From UBA7328 sp965247965 (GTDB taxonomy: Bacteria; Bacteroidota; Bacteroidia; Chitinophagales; Saprospiraceae): DNA of 64,000 nucleotides. A program made the translations under genes and the position numbers. Positions 33,151 through 41,907 of the stretch are shown one piece after another. The notes beneath the pieces are model-generated. The model was not told the DNA's origin, made no database searches, and saw only the letters and a program-made list of their open reading frames with translations. The DNA lies in the NCBI GenBank assembly GCA_965247965.1, contig OZ252053.1:5828001-5892000 (forward strand), in the 5' to 3' direction. Each line of letters begins with the position of its first letter. Positions within the stretch are counted from its first letter, which is position 1.

Positions 33151-34670
33151 AATACCAAAGAAAAGAACTGAGTAAAACACTTTCGGGCCTTCAGGACAAC
33201 ACCTTTGACGTTATCATCATTGGGGGAGGCGCGACCGGTTTGGGTTGTGCTCTGGATGCTTCACTGCGCGGATACAGTACGCTTTTGGTCGAAAAAGATG
33301 ATTTCGCTGCAGGCACCTCTAGCAAAAGTACCAAACTCATTCACGGTGGGGTGCGGTATCTTCAACAATTGGATTTCCCGCTGGTCAACGAAGCCCTTTT
33401 CGAAAGAGGGATTTTATTAAAAAACGCTCCTGAAATAGTTAAGCCAATTCAATTTCTCATTCCGACTTACTCCTATTCCGAAAAACCCTATTACTATTCA
33501 GGTCTCAAATTGTACGACTTTCTGGCGCGCAAAGACAGCATTGGCCTTTCCCAAATGCTATCAAAAGAACAAGTAAAAGAGCGAATCGGTAATATTAAAA
33601 CGAAAGGATTAAAAGGTGGGCTTTTATATCACGATGCTCAATTTGACGATGCTTTGCTCGCTATGAGCCTGGTTACCGCCGCCATAGAAAATGGTGGAGT
33701 TTGCGTCAACTACTGTGAAGTCAAAGAAATCTTACATAGCGATGAGGGCAGGGTAAAAGGGGTGAGTGTTTTTGATAAAATAGAAAAAAGAAATCTTGAC
33801 TTTACGGGCAAGGCAATAGTCAATGCCTCGGGTATATTTAGCAACATGATTTTGACAAAAGACAAAGGCATAGATCAGCAAAGAATAATGACGAGCCGTG
33901 GCAGTCATATTATAGTCGACAAGGAGAAACTGGCGACCGATAGCGCTATTCTGATTCCTAAAACTAAAGATGGAAGGGTAATCTTTGCAGTGCCCTGGTA
34001 CGATAAAGTAGTGATAGGCACAACAGATATCGTGGAGCCCAATGTAACCAACGATGCGAAAGTCACAGCAGCCGAAGTGGACTATCTTCTCGAAACAATA
34101 AATCGATATCTGCGAACCAAATTAAACTACGAAGATATTCGATCGACATATTGCGGTATCCGGCCATTGGTCAAACCATTGGTTACTGAAAGTCCCAAAG
34201 ATGTATCGCGCAGACACAAAATCGAGATAAGTGATTCAGGCATGATCAGTATTATGGGGGGAAAATGGACGACTTACCGCGCCATGGCTGAAGATGCAAT
34301 TAATCTTGCCGCTGAACTGAGTGATCTTCCGAAAGTGCAAAGCAGAACCAAAGATCACTATCTCAAAAATCCAAACCAGGGAATGCGTCTATGTGATAAT
34401 GGAAAGATCAGCGAGCAATTTTTAACACATATCGTTGAAAATCAAATGGTTACCTCGCTAGCGGATATTTTGGCGAGACGGACCAGACATTCGCTTTTGC
34501 ATGTTGAAAGAAGCAAAGAATTGGCAAGAAAACTGGTCGTTATATGTAATAAAAATAATATCGAAATTGATATCAATTTGCAATCTTTTTATTCCTTCAG
34601 CTCGACTTTTGATCTTAGTACAAATGGACAACGGGTTCCTACTTTACCAAGGCTTGGTCGGACGCAGTAA
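33147..34670 (+). CDS. glpD: Aerobic glycerol-3-phosphate dehydrogenase
   Basis: About 507 residues from ATG 33147 (ATGA overlap with glpK); an in-frame ATG at 33108 lies inside glpK and is unlikely. The FAD-binding motif is IIIGGGATGLGCALDASLRG, followed by FAAGTSSKSTKLIHGGVRYL, IGTTDIVEPN and SIMGGKWTTYRAMAEDA. The enzyme oxidises glycerol 3-phosphate to dihydroxyacetone phosphate at the inner membrane and passes electrons to quinone. The C-terminal helical domain is present. Confidence 0.95.
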   Translation: MKYQRKELSKTLSGLQDNTFDVIIIGGGATGLGCALDASLRGYSTLLVEKDDFAAGTSSKSTKLIHGGVRYLQQLDFPLVNEALFERGILLKNAPEIVKPIQFLIPTYSYSEKPYYYSGLKLYDFLARKDSIGLSQMLSKEQVKERIGNIKTKGLKGGLLYHDAQFDDALLAMSLVTAAIENGGVCVNYCEVKEILHSDEGRVKGVSVFDKIEKRNLDFTGKAIVNASGIFSNMILTKDKGIDQQRIMTSRGSHIIVDKEKLATDSAILIPKTKDGRVIFAVPWYDKVVIGTTDIVEPNVTNDAKVTAAEVDYLLETINRYLRTKLNYEDIRSTYCGIRPLVKPLVTESPKDVSRRHKIEISDSGMISIMGGKWTTYRAMAEDAINLAAELSDLPKVQSRTKDHYLKNPNQGMRLCDNGKISEQFLTHIVENQMVTSLADILARRTRHSLLHVERSKELARKLVVICNKNNIEIDINLQSFYSFSSTFDLSTNGQRVPTLPRLGRTQ

Positions 34671-34682
34671 AGCCACATTGTC

Positions 34683-35528
34683 ATGAAGTTATTTCAATCT
34701 TCATTTTGGTTATCTGTTGCATCGACGTCGATTGTATTGACCTTATTGGGTGTTTTTGCTATTACTGGTTTTCATACCAGGAGCATCAGCACTACACTCA
34801 AAAAAAATATTGACATAATAGTAGAACTCAGGAAGGATGTACGGCCGGCAGAAATAGAAAAGTTGAGAAACGAAATAGCCGGATTTGAAGAATACATAAC
34901 AGGCTCGCTAAAGATATACAACGAAGAAGACGCCTTGAACATGATGAAAAAGGAAATGAATGAAGTTCTCGTGTTCGATAGTTTGCTCAATCCATTCAAT
35001 CCCGTGCTCAGTTTTAACATTAATGACCAATACCATTATGCCGAGCGATTGGATCGGATCATAGATCGAATCAAAAGAGATACTTCTGTAATAGACGTGA
35101 GTTATCAGCAAGTCGCTTTTGACGAAATCGAAAGCAATTTTTCGAAAGTTTCTTTTTACTTTTTTCTTCTAGCCCTACTGTTCGTTCTCGTCACGATTTT
35201 TCTGCTCCACACTAATTTCCAAATCCTTTTGACTAACGACCGGAAGAAAATCAAAACCATGCAACTCGTAGGGGCCGAGAACAAATTTGTGATCATTCCA
35301 TACGTGAGAAAAGCATTTTTCATTGGTCTGAGCGCCTTTATTATATCGGTGATTCTGTTGTTTGGGTTGATTTGGTTTTTAAATAATCAAGTGTCATTGG
35401 TAGCCGACGTATTGGTTCCGACTTATTTACTGGTCATTACGGTGCTTCTCCTTCTCATCGCCTTAAGCATACCTATGGTCAGTACATATATTATAATTAG
35501 TTTATATTTGACCAATAATTCTAATTGA
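34683..35528 (+). CDS. ftsX: Cell division protein FtsX
   Basis: A 281-residue FtsX-type permease. It has an N-terminal membrane helix (FWLSVASTSIVLTLLGVFAI), a periplasmic ECD of about 120 residues and three C-terminal membrane segments. The conserved cytoplasmic loop KIKTMQLVGAENKFVIIPYV matches the FtsX family. With FtsE it activates cell-wall hydrolases at the septum; ftsE is not adjacent, as is normal in Bacteroidota. Its stop overlaps the next gene. Confidence 0.88.
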   Translation: MKLFQSSFWLSVASTSIVLTLLGVFAITGFHTRSISTTLKKNIDIIVELRKDVRPAEIEKLRNEIAGFEEYITGSLKIYNEEDALNMMKKEMNEVLVFDSLLNPFNPVLSFNINDQYHYAERLDRIIDRIKRDTSVIDVSYQQVAFDEIESNFSKVSFYFFLLALLFVLVTIFLLHTNFQILLTNDRKKIKTMQLVGAENKFVIIPYVRKAFFIGLSAFIISVILLFGLIWFLNNQVSLVADVLVPTYLLVITVLLLLIALSIPMVSTYIIISLYLTNNSN

Positions 35529-35881
35529 TTCTCAAGAACGTGGCCAAAAAAAAACCGCCCAAAAAGAAGGTAATTACGACGAAGACTATCGCAAAAGATA
35601 GCCCGCATTCATCAAAGTTTCGCTCAAAAAATAAGGTCCGGCCCAGAAAATCTTCGAAGGCCAGGGTGGTGGATTTGCCTTTCGGCAAAAGAAATTATCA
35701 GCTCGTCGCTCTCGGAGCAATACTGGTGTTAATAGGAATGCTATTAATGATTGGAGGTGCCATGCCATCCCCTGATGTGTGGGACGACTCGAGGATCTAC
35801 AGTTTCCGGAGGATCACACTCGCACCGATCGTGATAGTGGCTGGGCTTGTGGTAGAAATCTTTGCGATATTCAGAAATTAA
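35525..35881 (+). CDS. DUF3098 family membrane protein
   Basis: About 113-118 residues: a Lys/Pro-rich N-terminus, then LPFGKRNYQLVALGAILVLI with one membrane segment, the GGAMPSPDVWDDSRIYSFRR signature, and a second segment. This is the DUF3098 pattern, found directly after ftsX in many Bacteroidota. Function is unknown. The start is either TTG 35525, overlapping the ftsX stop, or GTG 35540. Confidence 0.82.
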   Translation: MILKNVAKKKPPKKKVITTKTIAKDSPHSSKFRSKNKVRPRKSSKARVVDLPFGKRNYQLVALGAILVLIGMLLMIGGAMPSPDVWDDSRIYSFRRITLAPIVIVAGLVVEIFAIFRN

Positions 35882-35883
35882 CA

Positions 35884-35977
35884 CTTGAGCTTGATTTGCT
35901 AAACTCGACGGACGCCGTGCCGGCAGGCAGGGGCAGGTTTCTAGAGTTTAGTAAATCTGTAAAGCCTCTTGCTCAAG
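35884..35977. other. Nested inverted repeats where uppP would be expected
   Basis: Outer arms CTTGAGC (35884-35890) and GCTCAAG (35971-35977) enclose 13-bp arms ATTTGCTAAACTC (35894-35906) and GAGTTTAGTAAAT (35944-35956), with a GC-rich loop containing GCCGGCAGGCAGGGGCAGG. It fills most of the gap between DUF3098 and truB. It may be a terminator or a palindromic mobile repeat. Confidence 0.55.
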
Positions 35978-36064
35978 GGGAAAAATGAACTATTCCTATC
36001 CGCAATCGATTGAAAATCAAGATTTAGGAAATTATCTAAATTTACTAAATCGGCCATTTATACA

Positions 36065-36802
36065 ATGATGAAAGTAATCGAAAAAAACTACACCATAGGT
36101 TTAGTTGATTTGACACGAGGAGGAGCAGTACTCATCGACAAACCGATCGATTGGACATCTTTCGATGTTGTGAATAAGCTCAGATTTGCCATTGGAAAAG
36201 CCCTGCAGAGAAAAAAGAACAAAGTAGGTCATGCCGGGACGTTGGATCCCAAAGCCACAGGGCTATTGATCTTATGCTTTGGATCGGCTACAAAGGAAAT
36301 CCTTACCTTCCAAAATCTACACAAAGAATATACCGGCGAATTTTTTATAGGTGCAACTACACCTACTTACGACAGCGAGTCTGAAATAAATGAAGATTTC
36401 CCGATCGAACATATTACAGAAGCAAAGTTGCTCGCTGCAACCAAAGAATTCCTTGGCAAAATTGATCAATATCCTCCCATCTACTCTGCCATCAAAAAGC
36501 ATGGAATTCCCTTGTACAAAAGAGCGCGCGCCGGTGAAGGAGTAGAATTAAAAAAACGACAAGTAACGATCGACACTTTTGAATTGACAGGAATCGACCT
36601 GCCCTTGGTATCGTTCAGAGCGATATGTCAGAAAGGAACGTATATCCGAAGCCTTGCTTACGATTATGGCAAAGCTTTGAACTCCGGGGCATATTTATAT
36701 TCCTTGCGAAGAACTATGATTGGGCGGTTTCACGTTAGAAATGCCTGGGGGATTGAAGATTTATGTGAAAGAATTACCAGTACAAATACTATCTTTAAGT
36801 AA
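36065..36802 (+). CDS. truB: tRNA pseudouridine(55) synthase
   Basis: A 245-residue enzyme that isomerises U55 to pseudouridine in the T-loop of tRNAs. Motifs: GGAVLIDKPIDWTSFDVVNK, then VGHAGTLDPKATGLL with the catalytic Asp (about D61), and KGTYIRSLAYDYGKAL near the C-terminus. It lacks a PUA domain, as is usual in Bacteroidota. It starts at ATG 36065; ATG 36068 is equally possible. Confidence 0.95.
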   Translation: MMKVIEKNYTIGLVDLTRGGAVLIDKPIDWTSFDVVNKLRFAIGKALQRKKNKVGHAGTLDPKATGLLILCFGSATKEILTFQNLHKEYTGEFFIGATTPTYDSESEINEDFPIEHITEAKLLAATKEFLGKIDQYPPIYSAIKKHGIPLYKRARAGEGVELKKRQVTIDTFELTGIDLPLVSFRAICQKGTYIRSLAYDYGKALNSGAYLYSLRRTMIGRFHVRNAWGIEDLCERITSTNTIFK

Positions 36803-36809
36803 TTAAGAA

Positions 36810-36884
36810 GGCGGTTTTATTGAAAATTTTGATTGGGATGAACATCGCAGGGAACTCGAGGCGGAATATTTAAGGGATGGCTAA
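36810..36884 (+). pseudogene. ParD-like antitoxin, C-terminal remnant
   Basis: The frame GGFIENFDWDEHRRELEAEY and LRDG-stop resembles the toxin-binding end of ParD antitoxins (GFVEDFDxxxHLKELHxKY). The DNA-binding N-terminal half is missing, replaced by the 3' end of truB and a few spacer bases. Its stop overlaps the ATG of parE in the usual ParDE fashion. Confidence 0.6.
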
Positions 36885-36951
36885 ATACCGCTTATCTCGA
36901 CAAGCTAGCAAAGATATCAAAAACATTTGGCGTTATACGATTCGAACCTAG
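36877..36951 (+). pseudogene. ParE-like toxin, N-terminal fragment
   Basis: Reads MAKYRLSRQASKDIKNIWRY TIRT then TAG, which is formed by the first bases of an inserted MITE. This is the ParE/RelE N-terminal helix and strand. The remainder of the gene resumes at 37139 on the other side of the insertion. Confidence 0.75.
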
Positions 36952-37138
36952 TGCTCTGTCAATGTTTGAATGAGGAGTTGGATTTGAGGATATTTTGAGT
37001 CTGATCAAGGCGGAGGTTCATGAGCATAACTCGTCCCGCGTTACGCGGTAGCCAGAGCTATGTGAATGGTTCTCCAACGCCGAGCAGGCTTAAAAGATAC
37101 CAAATACAGCCCTCAATTTAATCTTGACAGAGCACTAG
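36948..37138. mobile_element. MITE copy A (191 bp) inside parE
   Basis: Both ends carry CTAGTGCTCTGTCAA in inverted orientation (36948-36962 and 37124-37138). No ORF is present. The interior contains the 28-bp palindromic element shared with the IS1595 transposase and a TCTGATCAAGGCG block also found in MITE copy B. The CTAG ends suggest a TA or CTAG target. It must depend on a transposase encoded elsewhere. Confidence 0.8.
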
Positions 37139-37333
37139 TCTTTGGAACAGGCAAGAAAATACGACACAAATATTCGAAAAAGCATAGTATATATTGCGGA
37201 CCACCCGCAAGCCGGTAGGCCATATGAATTCGTATCAAAAGGATACAGGCGATATACGGTAAAATCTCATTACATTTTTCATAAGATTGTCGAAGATGGC
37301 ATAATCGAAATTATACGTGCGCTTCATCAGTAA
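37139..37333 (+). pseudogene. ParE-like toxin, C-terminal fragment
   Basis: SLEQARKYDTNIRKSIVYIA continues to GRPYEFVSKGYRRYTVKSHY and IIEIIRALHQ, the ParE core with the final RxLH motif. In frame with the N-terminal fragment once the MITE is removed, except that a TAG stays at the junction where Trp (TGG) would be expected. ParE toxins inhibit DNA gyrase. The split gene cannot make a full toxin. Confidence 0.78.
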
Positions 37334-37385
37334 ATGGACATAGAAGAACGTCTGAAAGATTAGAGCAGTGGTAAACATTCAGAAC

Positions 37386-38282
37386 ATGAGCCTTGAACTT
37401 AACAACATAAATAAGTCTTACGATGGTGTCGAAGTACTGAAGCACGTCAGCTTCAAAATGAATAGAGGAGATCTTGTTGGTTTTCTTGGACCCAATGGGG
37501 CGGGCAAGAGTACTGCGTTCAGGATATTGACGGGATTGACTTCTGCTGACTCCGGTGAAATTATTTTTGATGGTATTCCGGTGCAACCTTCTGGTAAAGC
37601 ATGGAAAAGGCGGGTCGGTTACCTGGCCGAGCACAATCCACTCTATCCGAATATGTACGTGGTGCAATTTCTCTACCACATTTGCCGATTACACAGCATG
37701 GGATCGAAGAAAGAACGTATCGAAAAAGTAATCGATGAGGTGGAGCTTCGAAATTATCGCGATTATAAAATAAAGGACTTATCAAAAGGATACAGACAAA
37801 GGGTAGGGATCGCACAATCAATAATAAACGATCCGGAAATTCTCATCCTAGACGAACCGACCTCAGGCCTTGACCCCAATCAATTGATCGAGGTCAGAAG
37901 ATTGATAAAAAGTTTATCAATGGATAGAATTATCATTCTCTCCAGCCACATTCTTAAAGAAGTAGATGAGCTCTGCAATAGAATCATCATGATCCACGAA
38001 GGAGAAATCGCATACGACGATGCCGATGCAAAAAGACGCAGTGATCAAAGTGAACATCGCATCAGAGTAGTCTTTGACAAGAAGGTTATGCCTAATTGGT
38101 TCGATAATTTGGGGAACACAGAGTATATCGATGGCTCCGGAATGGGTATAGAAATTATTCTTTCCGAGGAGACGGACAGGGCACAAATTTTTGACACAGC
38201 AGTAGAAAGAAGCGTGAAAATAGTGGAAATGACAAGAGTCAAAAATGAGTTAGAGGTTCAGTTTTCCACATTAGCGAAATAA
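37386..38282 (+). CDS. gldA: Gliding-motility ABC transporter ATPase
   Basis: About 298 residues from ATG 37386 (upstream in-frame start at 37368 lacks support). Walker A GPNGAGKST, signature LSKGYRQRVGIAQ, Walker B ILILDEPTSGLDP and the switch His in ILSSHILKEV are all present. With the permease GldF and the GldG protein it forms the Gld ABC transporter of Bacteroidota, needed in some species for gliding. The order gldA-gldF-gldG with 1-bp and overlapping junctions supports this call over a generic ABC ATPase. Confidence 0.88.
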   Translation: MSLELNNINKSYDGVEVLKHVSFKMNRGDLVGFLGPNGAGKSTAFRILTGLTSADSGEIIFDGIPVQPSGKAWKRRVGYLAEHNPLYPNMYVVQFLYHICRLHSMGSKKERIEKVIDEVELRNYRDYKIKDLSKGYRQRVGIAQSIINDPEILILDEPTSGLDPNQLIEVRRLIKSLSMDRIIILSSHILKEVDELCNRIIMIHEGEIAYDDADAKRRSDQSEHRIRVVFDKKVMPNWFDNLGNTEYIDGSGMGIEIILSEETDRAQIFDTAVERSVKIVEMTRVKNELEVQFSTLAK

Positions 38283-38283
38283 C

Positions 38284-39015
38284 ATGCTGGCAATTTTTAT
38301 AAAAGATATAGCCTCGTATTTTTCGTCCTTTTACAAGGTCGGATCCCTTGCCCTCCTTCTTATTGTTTTGAACATATTCTTATGGCTCATTCCATCATAT
38401 TCGATTCTGGAATACGGCTATGCCGACTTGGGGCTACTCTTTGAATTGTTGCCGTTTGTATTGCTCTTTCTAATTCCATCGATGACTATGGATTTGTTTG
38501 TCGATGATTTTGATAAAGGCACTTCGGATTTGTTGTTTTCAAAGCCGGTTCCCATTTGGAAGGTCTGGAGCGGCCATTTCCTTTTCGTTTTGTTTCTCGT
38601 GATATTATTTTTGGCACTTACGCTTACTTGTTGCTATACCATTTATCAGATTAAAGCAGAGTCCGGCATAATTGATGGCGGTCAGATTTTCGCTTCGTAT
38701 ATGGGTGTTTTATTTATTGCCGTCGCTTTTTTGGCGCTTAGCTTGTTTTGCTCTTCCTTTTCGAAAAGTCAGGCAGGTGCTTTCCTACTTAGCGTTGTTT
38801 TCTGCTATTGCTTTTATGCGCTGCCCGGACTCATGAGTGACCTTCCCGTTTTCCACGGAGGATGGGATTATTGGATAAAACACTTTTCCGTGGATACTCA
38901 TTTTTACACATTGGGCAAAGGACTGTTTGAAGTAAAATCACTTTTGTACATCCTATCATTAGTGGCTCTTTTTTCCTTTTATGGCGTCCGAAATATTTCA
39001 TGGAGAATGAGGTAA
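38284..39015 (+). CDS. gldF: Gliding-motility ABC transporter permease
   Basis: A 243-residue ABC-2-type permease with six membrane segments. Typical GldF features are an MLAIFIKDIASYFSS N-terminus, SMTMDLFVDDFDKGTSDLLF SKPV in the first cytoplasmic loop and the FSVDTHFYTLGKGLFEVKSL stretch. The gene starts 1 bp after gldA and its stop overlaps the gldG start (TAATG). Confidence 0.88.
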   Translation: MLAIFIKDIASYFSSFYKVGSLALLLIVLNIFLWLIPSYSILEYGYADLGLLFELLPFVLLFLIPSMTMDLFVDDFDKGTSDLLFSKPVPIWKVWSGHFLFVLFLVILFLALTLTCCYTIYQIKAESGIIDGGQIFASYMGVLFIAVAFLALSLFCSSFSKSQAGAFLLSVVFCYCFYALPGLMSDLPVFHGGWDYWIKHFSVDTHFYTLGKGLFEVKSLLYILSLVALFSFYGVRNISWRMR

Positions 39016-40712
39016 TGAACAAGTTGAACGTACATAGTCGTCTCTTTTTAATTGTCGCGAGTGCACTTTTTCTTGTTGTCAACCTTTTTATCTCGCAGTG
39101 CAAGTACCGCGTTGATCTTACCTCTAATGCACTCTATTCGGTTTCAGAAGTAAACGAGCAAATTATCCGGACTGCCCATAATGAAATATTGGCAACATTG
39201 CTACTTGGCGAGGAATTGCCGGCTTCATTTAAAAAACTCAAAAGCGAAACCGAGTTTTTACTAGCTAATATTTCGTCTCAGAATCCTTTGATTAGTTATG
39301 AATTATTTGATCCCGGTAGCGGTAATATTAGCCAGGTAAATGCGCTCAGAAAACTTTTTGCCGAAAAAGGCGTCTTTCCTACCAATCTTAGACAGCAGAG
39401 TAAAAGTCAAATTAAGGAGCAATTGATCTATCCCTTTGTGCATTTTCAATCGGCCAACAAAGAACTCTTTATAAATATTCTCGAAAGTAGAAGATCGAAT
39501 GAAACGGAACAGGAAGCCATCTATCGATCCATTTCGGCACTGGAAAATAAGATAGCAAAGGCAATTTATGAATTATCTGTACCATTGGAGCGCAGAATTG
39601 GTTTCCTCGCATTTGACAAATTAATCGATCGCGGTTCCTACGAATTTGTGAGTCGATTGAAGAGAAATTATTCTGCTGAAATTCTTTTTCCACACGAACT
39701 CCTGTCGAAAAAAGATTCCATTGCAGTGTGCATCATTTCTTTGGAAAATCACAAACTCTCGAAGCAAGATCTATTCCACGTAGATCAATATTTGATGAGT
39801 GGCGGCAACTTGATTTGGCTAATAAATGAATACGGAATTAGCGAGGACAGCATTGCTAAGTACTCGACATATATTCCCTACCGATACGATCAAGGAATAT
39901 CCGATTATCTATTCAAAAATGGAATAAAACTAACCGGCAATTGGATCCAGGATTTGAGAGCGAGTAGCATACCCCAGATAATAGGGGAGCAGGGCGGACA
40001 AATTCAGACGGAGTTGTTTTCCTTTCCTTACCACCCTGTGGTACAAGGCAGTAAGAGCCACCTGATCAGTCGATATCTGGAAGAAGTTAATTTGCATTTT
40101 CCGACTGTACTGGATACGGTTTCCACAAGCTCAGCGATACGAAAAAATGCTCTTTTAACGTCATCGGATTACAGCAAGGTCATTAGCTATCCACACGAGT
40201 TTTCATTTGACTTCTTACGTACCCCACTTGACCTGAATAACTATACCGAAAAGCAATTGATAATAGCAATCCTTTTAGAAGGTACGTTTGAATCTTATTT
40301 CATAAACCGATTAGGAATTAGGGAAAAAGAGATTCTTCATAAAAATAATTCCCAATTCCTGGAGCAGTCTGTACGAGCCGCAAAACAGATAGTGGTAACC
40401 GATAAGGACTTCTTGATTCCGACTATTAATACCCAATCGAGATCGGCTCAGATAGGATACAACAAATGGGAAAGAAGGATTTTTGAAGACAACGAAAAAT
40501 TTATGCTGAATGCCATAGAATATATGCTGAATGGTTCGACCTTTCTAGAAAATGAACAAGATAGTGAACTCGTCTTTGCCGCCATTGACAAAAAAATCGC
40601 GCTTGAAGAATCCGGTTTCTGGATAATCTTCAATCTTTTAGTCCCTCCTTTTCTTTTAATGGTTTTGTTTTTGGCTTATCGGCATTACCTTAAGCGTAAA
40701 TATGCTGCTTAA
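39015..40712 (+). CDS. gldG: Gliding-motility-associated ABC transporter protein
   Basis: About 565 residues from ATG 39015, which overlaps the gldF stop; an upstream in-frame ATG at 39000 is less likely. It has an N-terminal membrane anchor, a long periplasmic region of the ABC-type_uncharacterised family (with YRVDLTSNALYSVSEVNEQI and FDKLIDRGSYEFVSRL) and a C-terminal membrane helix ending in a Lys/Arg-rich tail. It is the third component of the Gld ABC system. The precise transported substrate is unknown. Confidence 0.87.
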   Translation: MNKLNVHSRLFLIVASALFLVVNLFISQCKYRVDLTSNALYSVSEVNEQIIRTAHNEILATLLLGEELPASFKKLKSETEFLLANISSQNPLISYELFDPGSGNISQVNALRKLFAEKGVFPTNLRQQSKSQIKEQLIYPFVHFQSANKELFINILESRRSNETEQEAIYRSISALENKIAKAIYELSVPLERRIGFLAFDKLIDRGSYEFVSRLKRNYSAEILFPHELLSKKDSIAVCIISLENHKLSKQDLFHVDQYLMSGGNLIWLINEYGISEDSIAKYSTYIPYRYDQGISDYLFKNGIKLTGNWIQDLRASSIPQIIGEQGGQIQTELFSFPYHPVVQGSKSHLISRYLEEVNLHFPTVLDTVSTSSAIRKNALLTSSDYSKVISYPHEFSFDFLRTPLDLNNYTEKQLIIAILLEGTFESYFINRLGIREKEILHKNNSQFLEQSVRAAKQIVVTDKDFLIPTINTQSRSAQIGYNKWERRIFEDNEKFMLNAIEYMLNGSTFLENEQDSELVFAAIDKKIALEESGFWIIFNLLVPPFLLMVLFLAYRHYLKRKYAA

Positions 40713-41907
40713 TATTAAATCGTCTGCAATCATAGTAATTTTCTGTGCGTTTGCCGCATTGAGTTATACGCCATCACAACTCTGGGGATTTTACGCACAC
40801 AAGCTCATCAACAGGATGGCGGTATTCACGTTGCCTGCTGAGTTGGGTGGTTTATTCAAAACAAACCTCAACCAGGTCATTGACTATTCTGTGGCGCCCG
40901 ATATGCGCAGACATGCCGCAAAATTTGAAGCTGCCAGACATTATATAGATATCGACCATTGGGGACAATATCCTTTTGAAAATGTGCCCCGCGAGCACAA
41001 AGACGCCGTTTGGGAATTTGCAGATATACTTCTGACTTCATCGGCAACCGGAGATACTCTTGATTTGAAATCTTTCTTATACGAGGATCGCCAAAAAGAG
41101 ATTCAGGATTCAGTAATGAAATACTACTATCAGTATCTACGCTTTTCCGATGACTCGGAAACTAAAGATCTGAGAGAAAAAGTAACGGGATTGATAAATC
41201 GACAAAGAGATTTATCACAGGAGCACTACGACAATTTCTATTTTAAAGATAACCTGGAAGATTACGGCGTTTTGCCCTACCATCTCATCGAAGGCCAAAA
41301 TAAATTGACATTAGCTTTTGCTTCTATGAATGCGGATCGAATCATCAGGCTCGCGGGTGAAATGGGACATTACCTCAGCGATGCGCATGTACCCTTGCAC
41401 ACGACTGAAAATTACAATGGACAATTCACCAATCAGGAGGGAATACACGCATTTTGGGAGTCCCGGCTTCCTGAGTTATTTGCAGAAGAAGAGTACGATT
41501 TTTGGGTGGGAAAGGCTGAATATATTGAGGACAAAGAAGGCTTTTTTTGGGATGTAGTTTTGAATAGCCATTCTTTGGTACATAATGTCTTAGAAGGCGA
41601 AAAAGAACTCAGTCGCACATTTCCTCAGGATCAGCAATATTGCTTTGACGAAAGATTAAATCGAGTGCAAAGAATAGAATGCCGTGAGTACGCTAAGGCA
41701 TACCAACAAAGTCTAAATGGTATGGTGGAAGATCAAATGCGTCAGGCCATTCACGCCGTCGGTTCGTCCTGGTACACGGCATGGGTGGATGCAGGAAGTC
41801 CCGCCTTGGAGATGAAGGATGTAAAATTTCAAGTCGATACTACAATTGAGAACTCCATGAAATTTTCTGATGGTATGGGGAAAAGGGTACTGAGGCATGA
41901 AAAATAG
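40702..41907 (+). CDS. S1/P1 nuclease / zinc phospholipase C-like secreted protein
   Basis: A 401-residue protein with an N-terminal signal peptide. After cleavage it begins near LWGFYAHKLINRMAVF; a Trp at the mature start, the HKLIN His, DIDHW, and the later GEMGHYLSDAHVPLHT match the zinc-ligand pattern of the S1/P1 nuclease and bacterial phospholipase C superfamily. Bacteroidota homologs are abundant near gliding or cell-wall genes, but the substrate is unproven. It overlaps gldG by 11 bp and the next gene by 11 bp, so all are in one operon. Confidence 0.75.
   Translation: MLLNIKSSAIIVIFCAFAALSYTPSQLWGFYAHKLINRMAVFTLPAELGGLFKTNLNQVIDYSVAPDMRRHAAKFEAARHYIDIDHWGQYPFENVPREHKDAVWEFADILLTSSATGDTLDLKSFLYEDRQKEIQDSVMKYYYQYLRFSDDSETKDLREKVTGLINRQRDLSQEHYDNFYFKDNLEDYGVLPYHLIEGQNKLTLAFASMNADRIIRLAGEMGHYLSDAHVPLHTTENYNGQFTNQEGIHAFWESRLPELFAEEEYDFWVGKAEYIEDKEGFFWDVVLNSHSLVHNVLEGEKELSRTFPQDQQYCFDERLNRVQRIECREYAKAYQQSLNGMVEDQMRQAIHAVGSSWYTAWVDAGSPALEMKDVKFQVDTTIENSMKFSDGMGKRVLRHEK

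Noticed and set aside
36930..36965. tRNA T-loop (GGTTCGAATC on the minus strand)
   Set aside because: No complementary T-stem, acceptor stem or anticodon arm; the bases belong to the ParE fragment and the MITE end.
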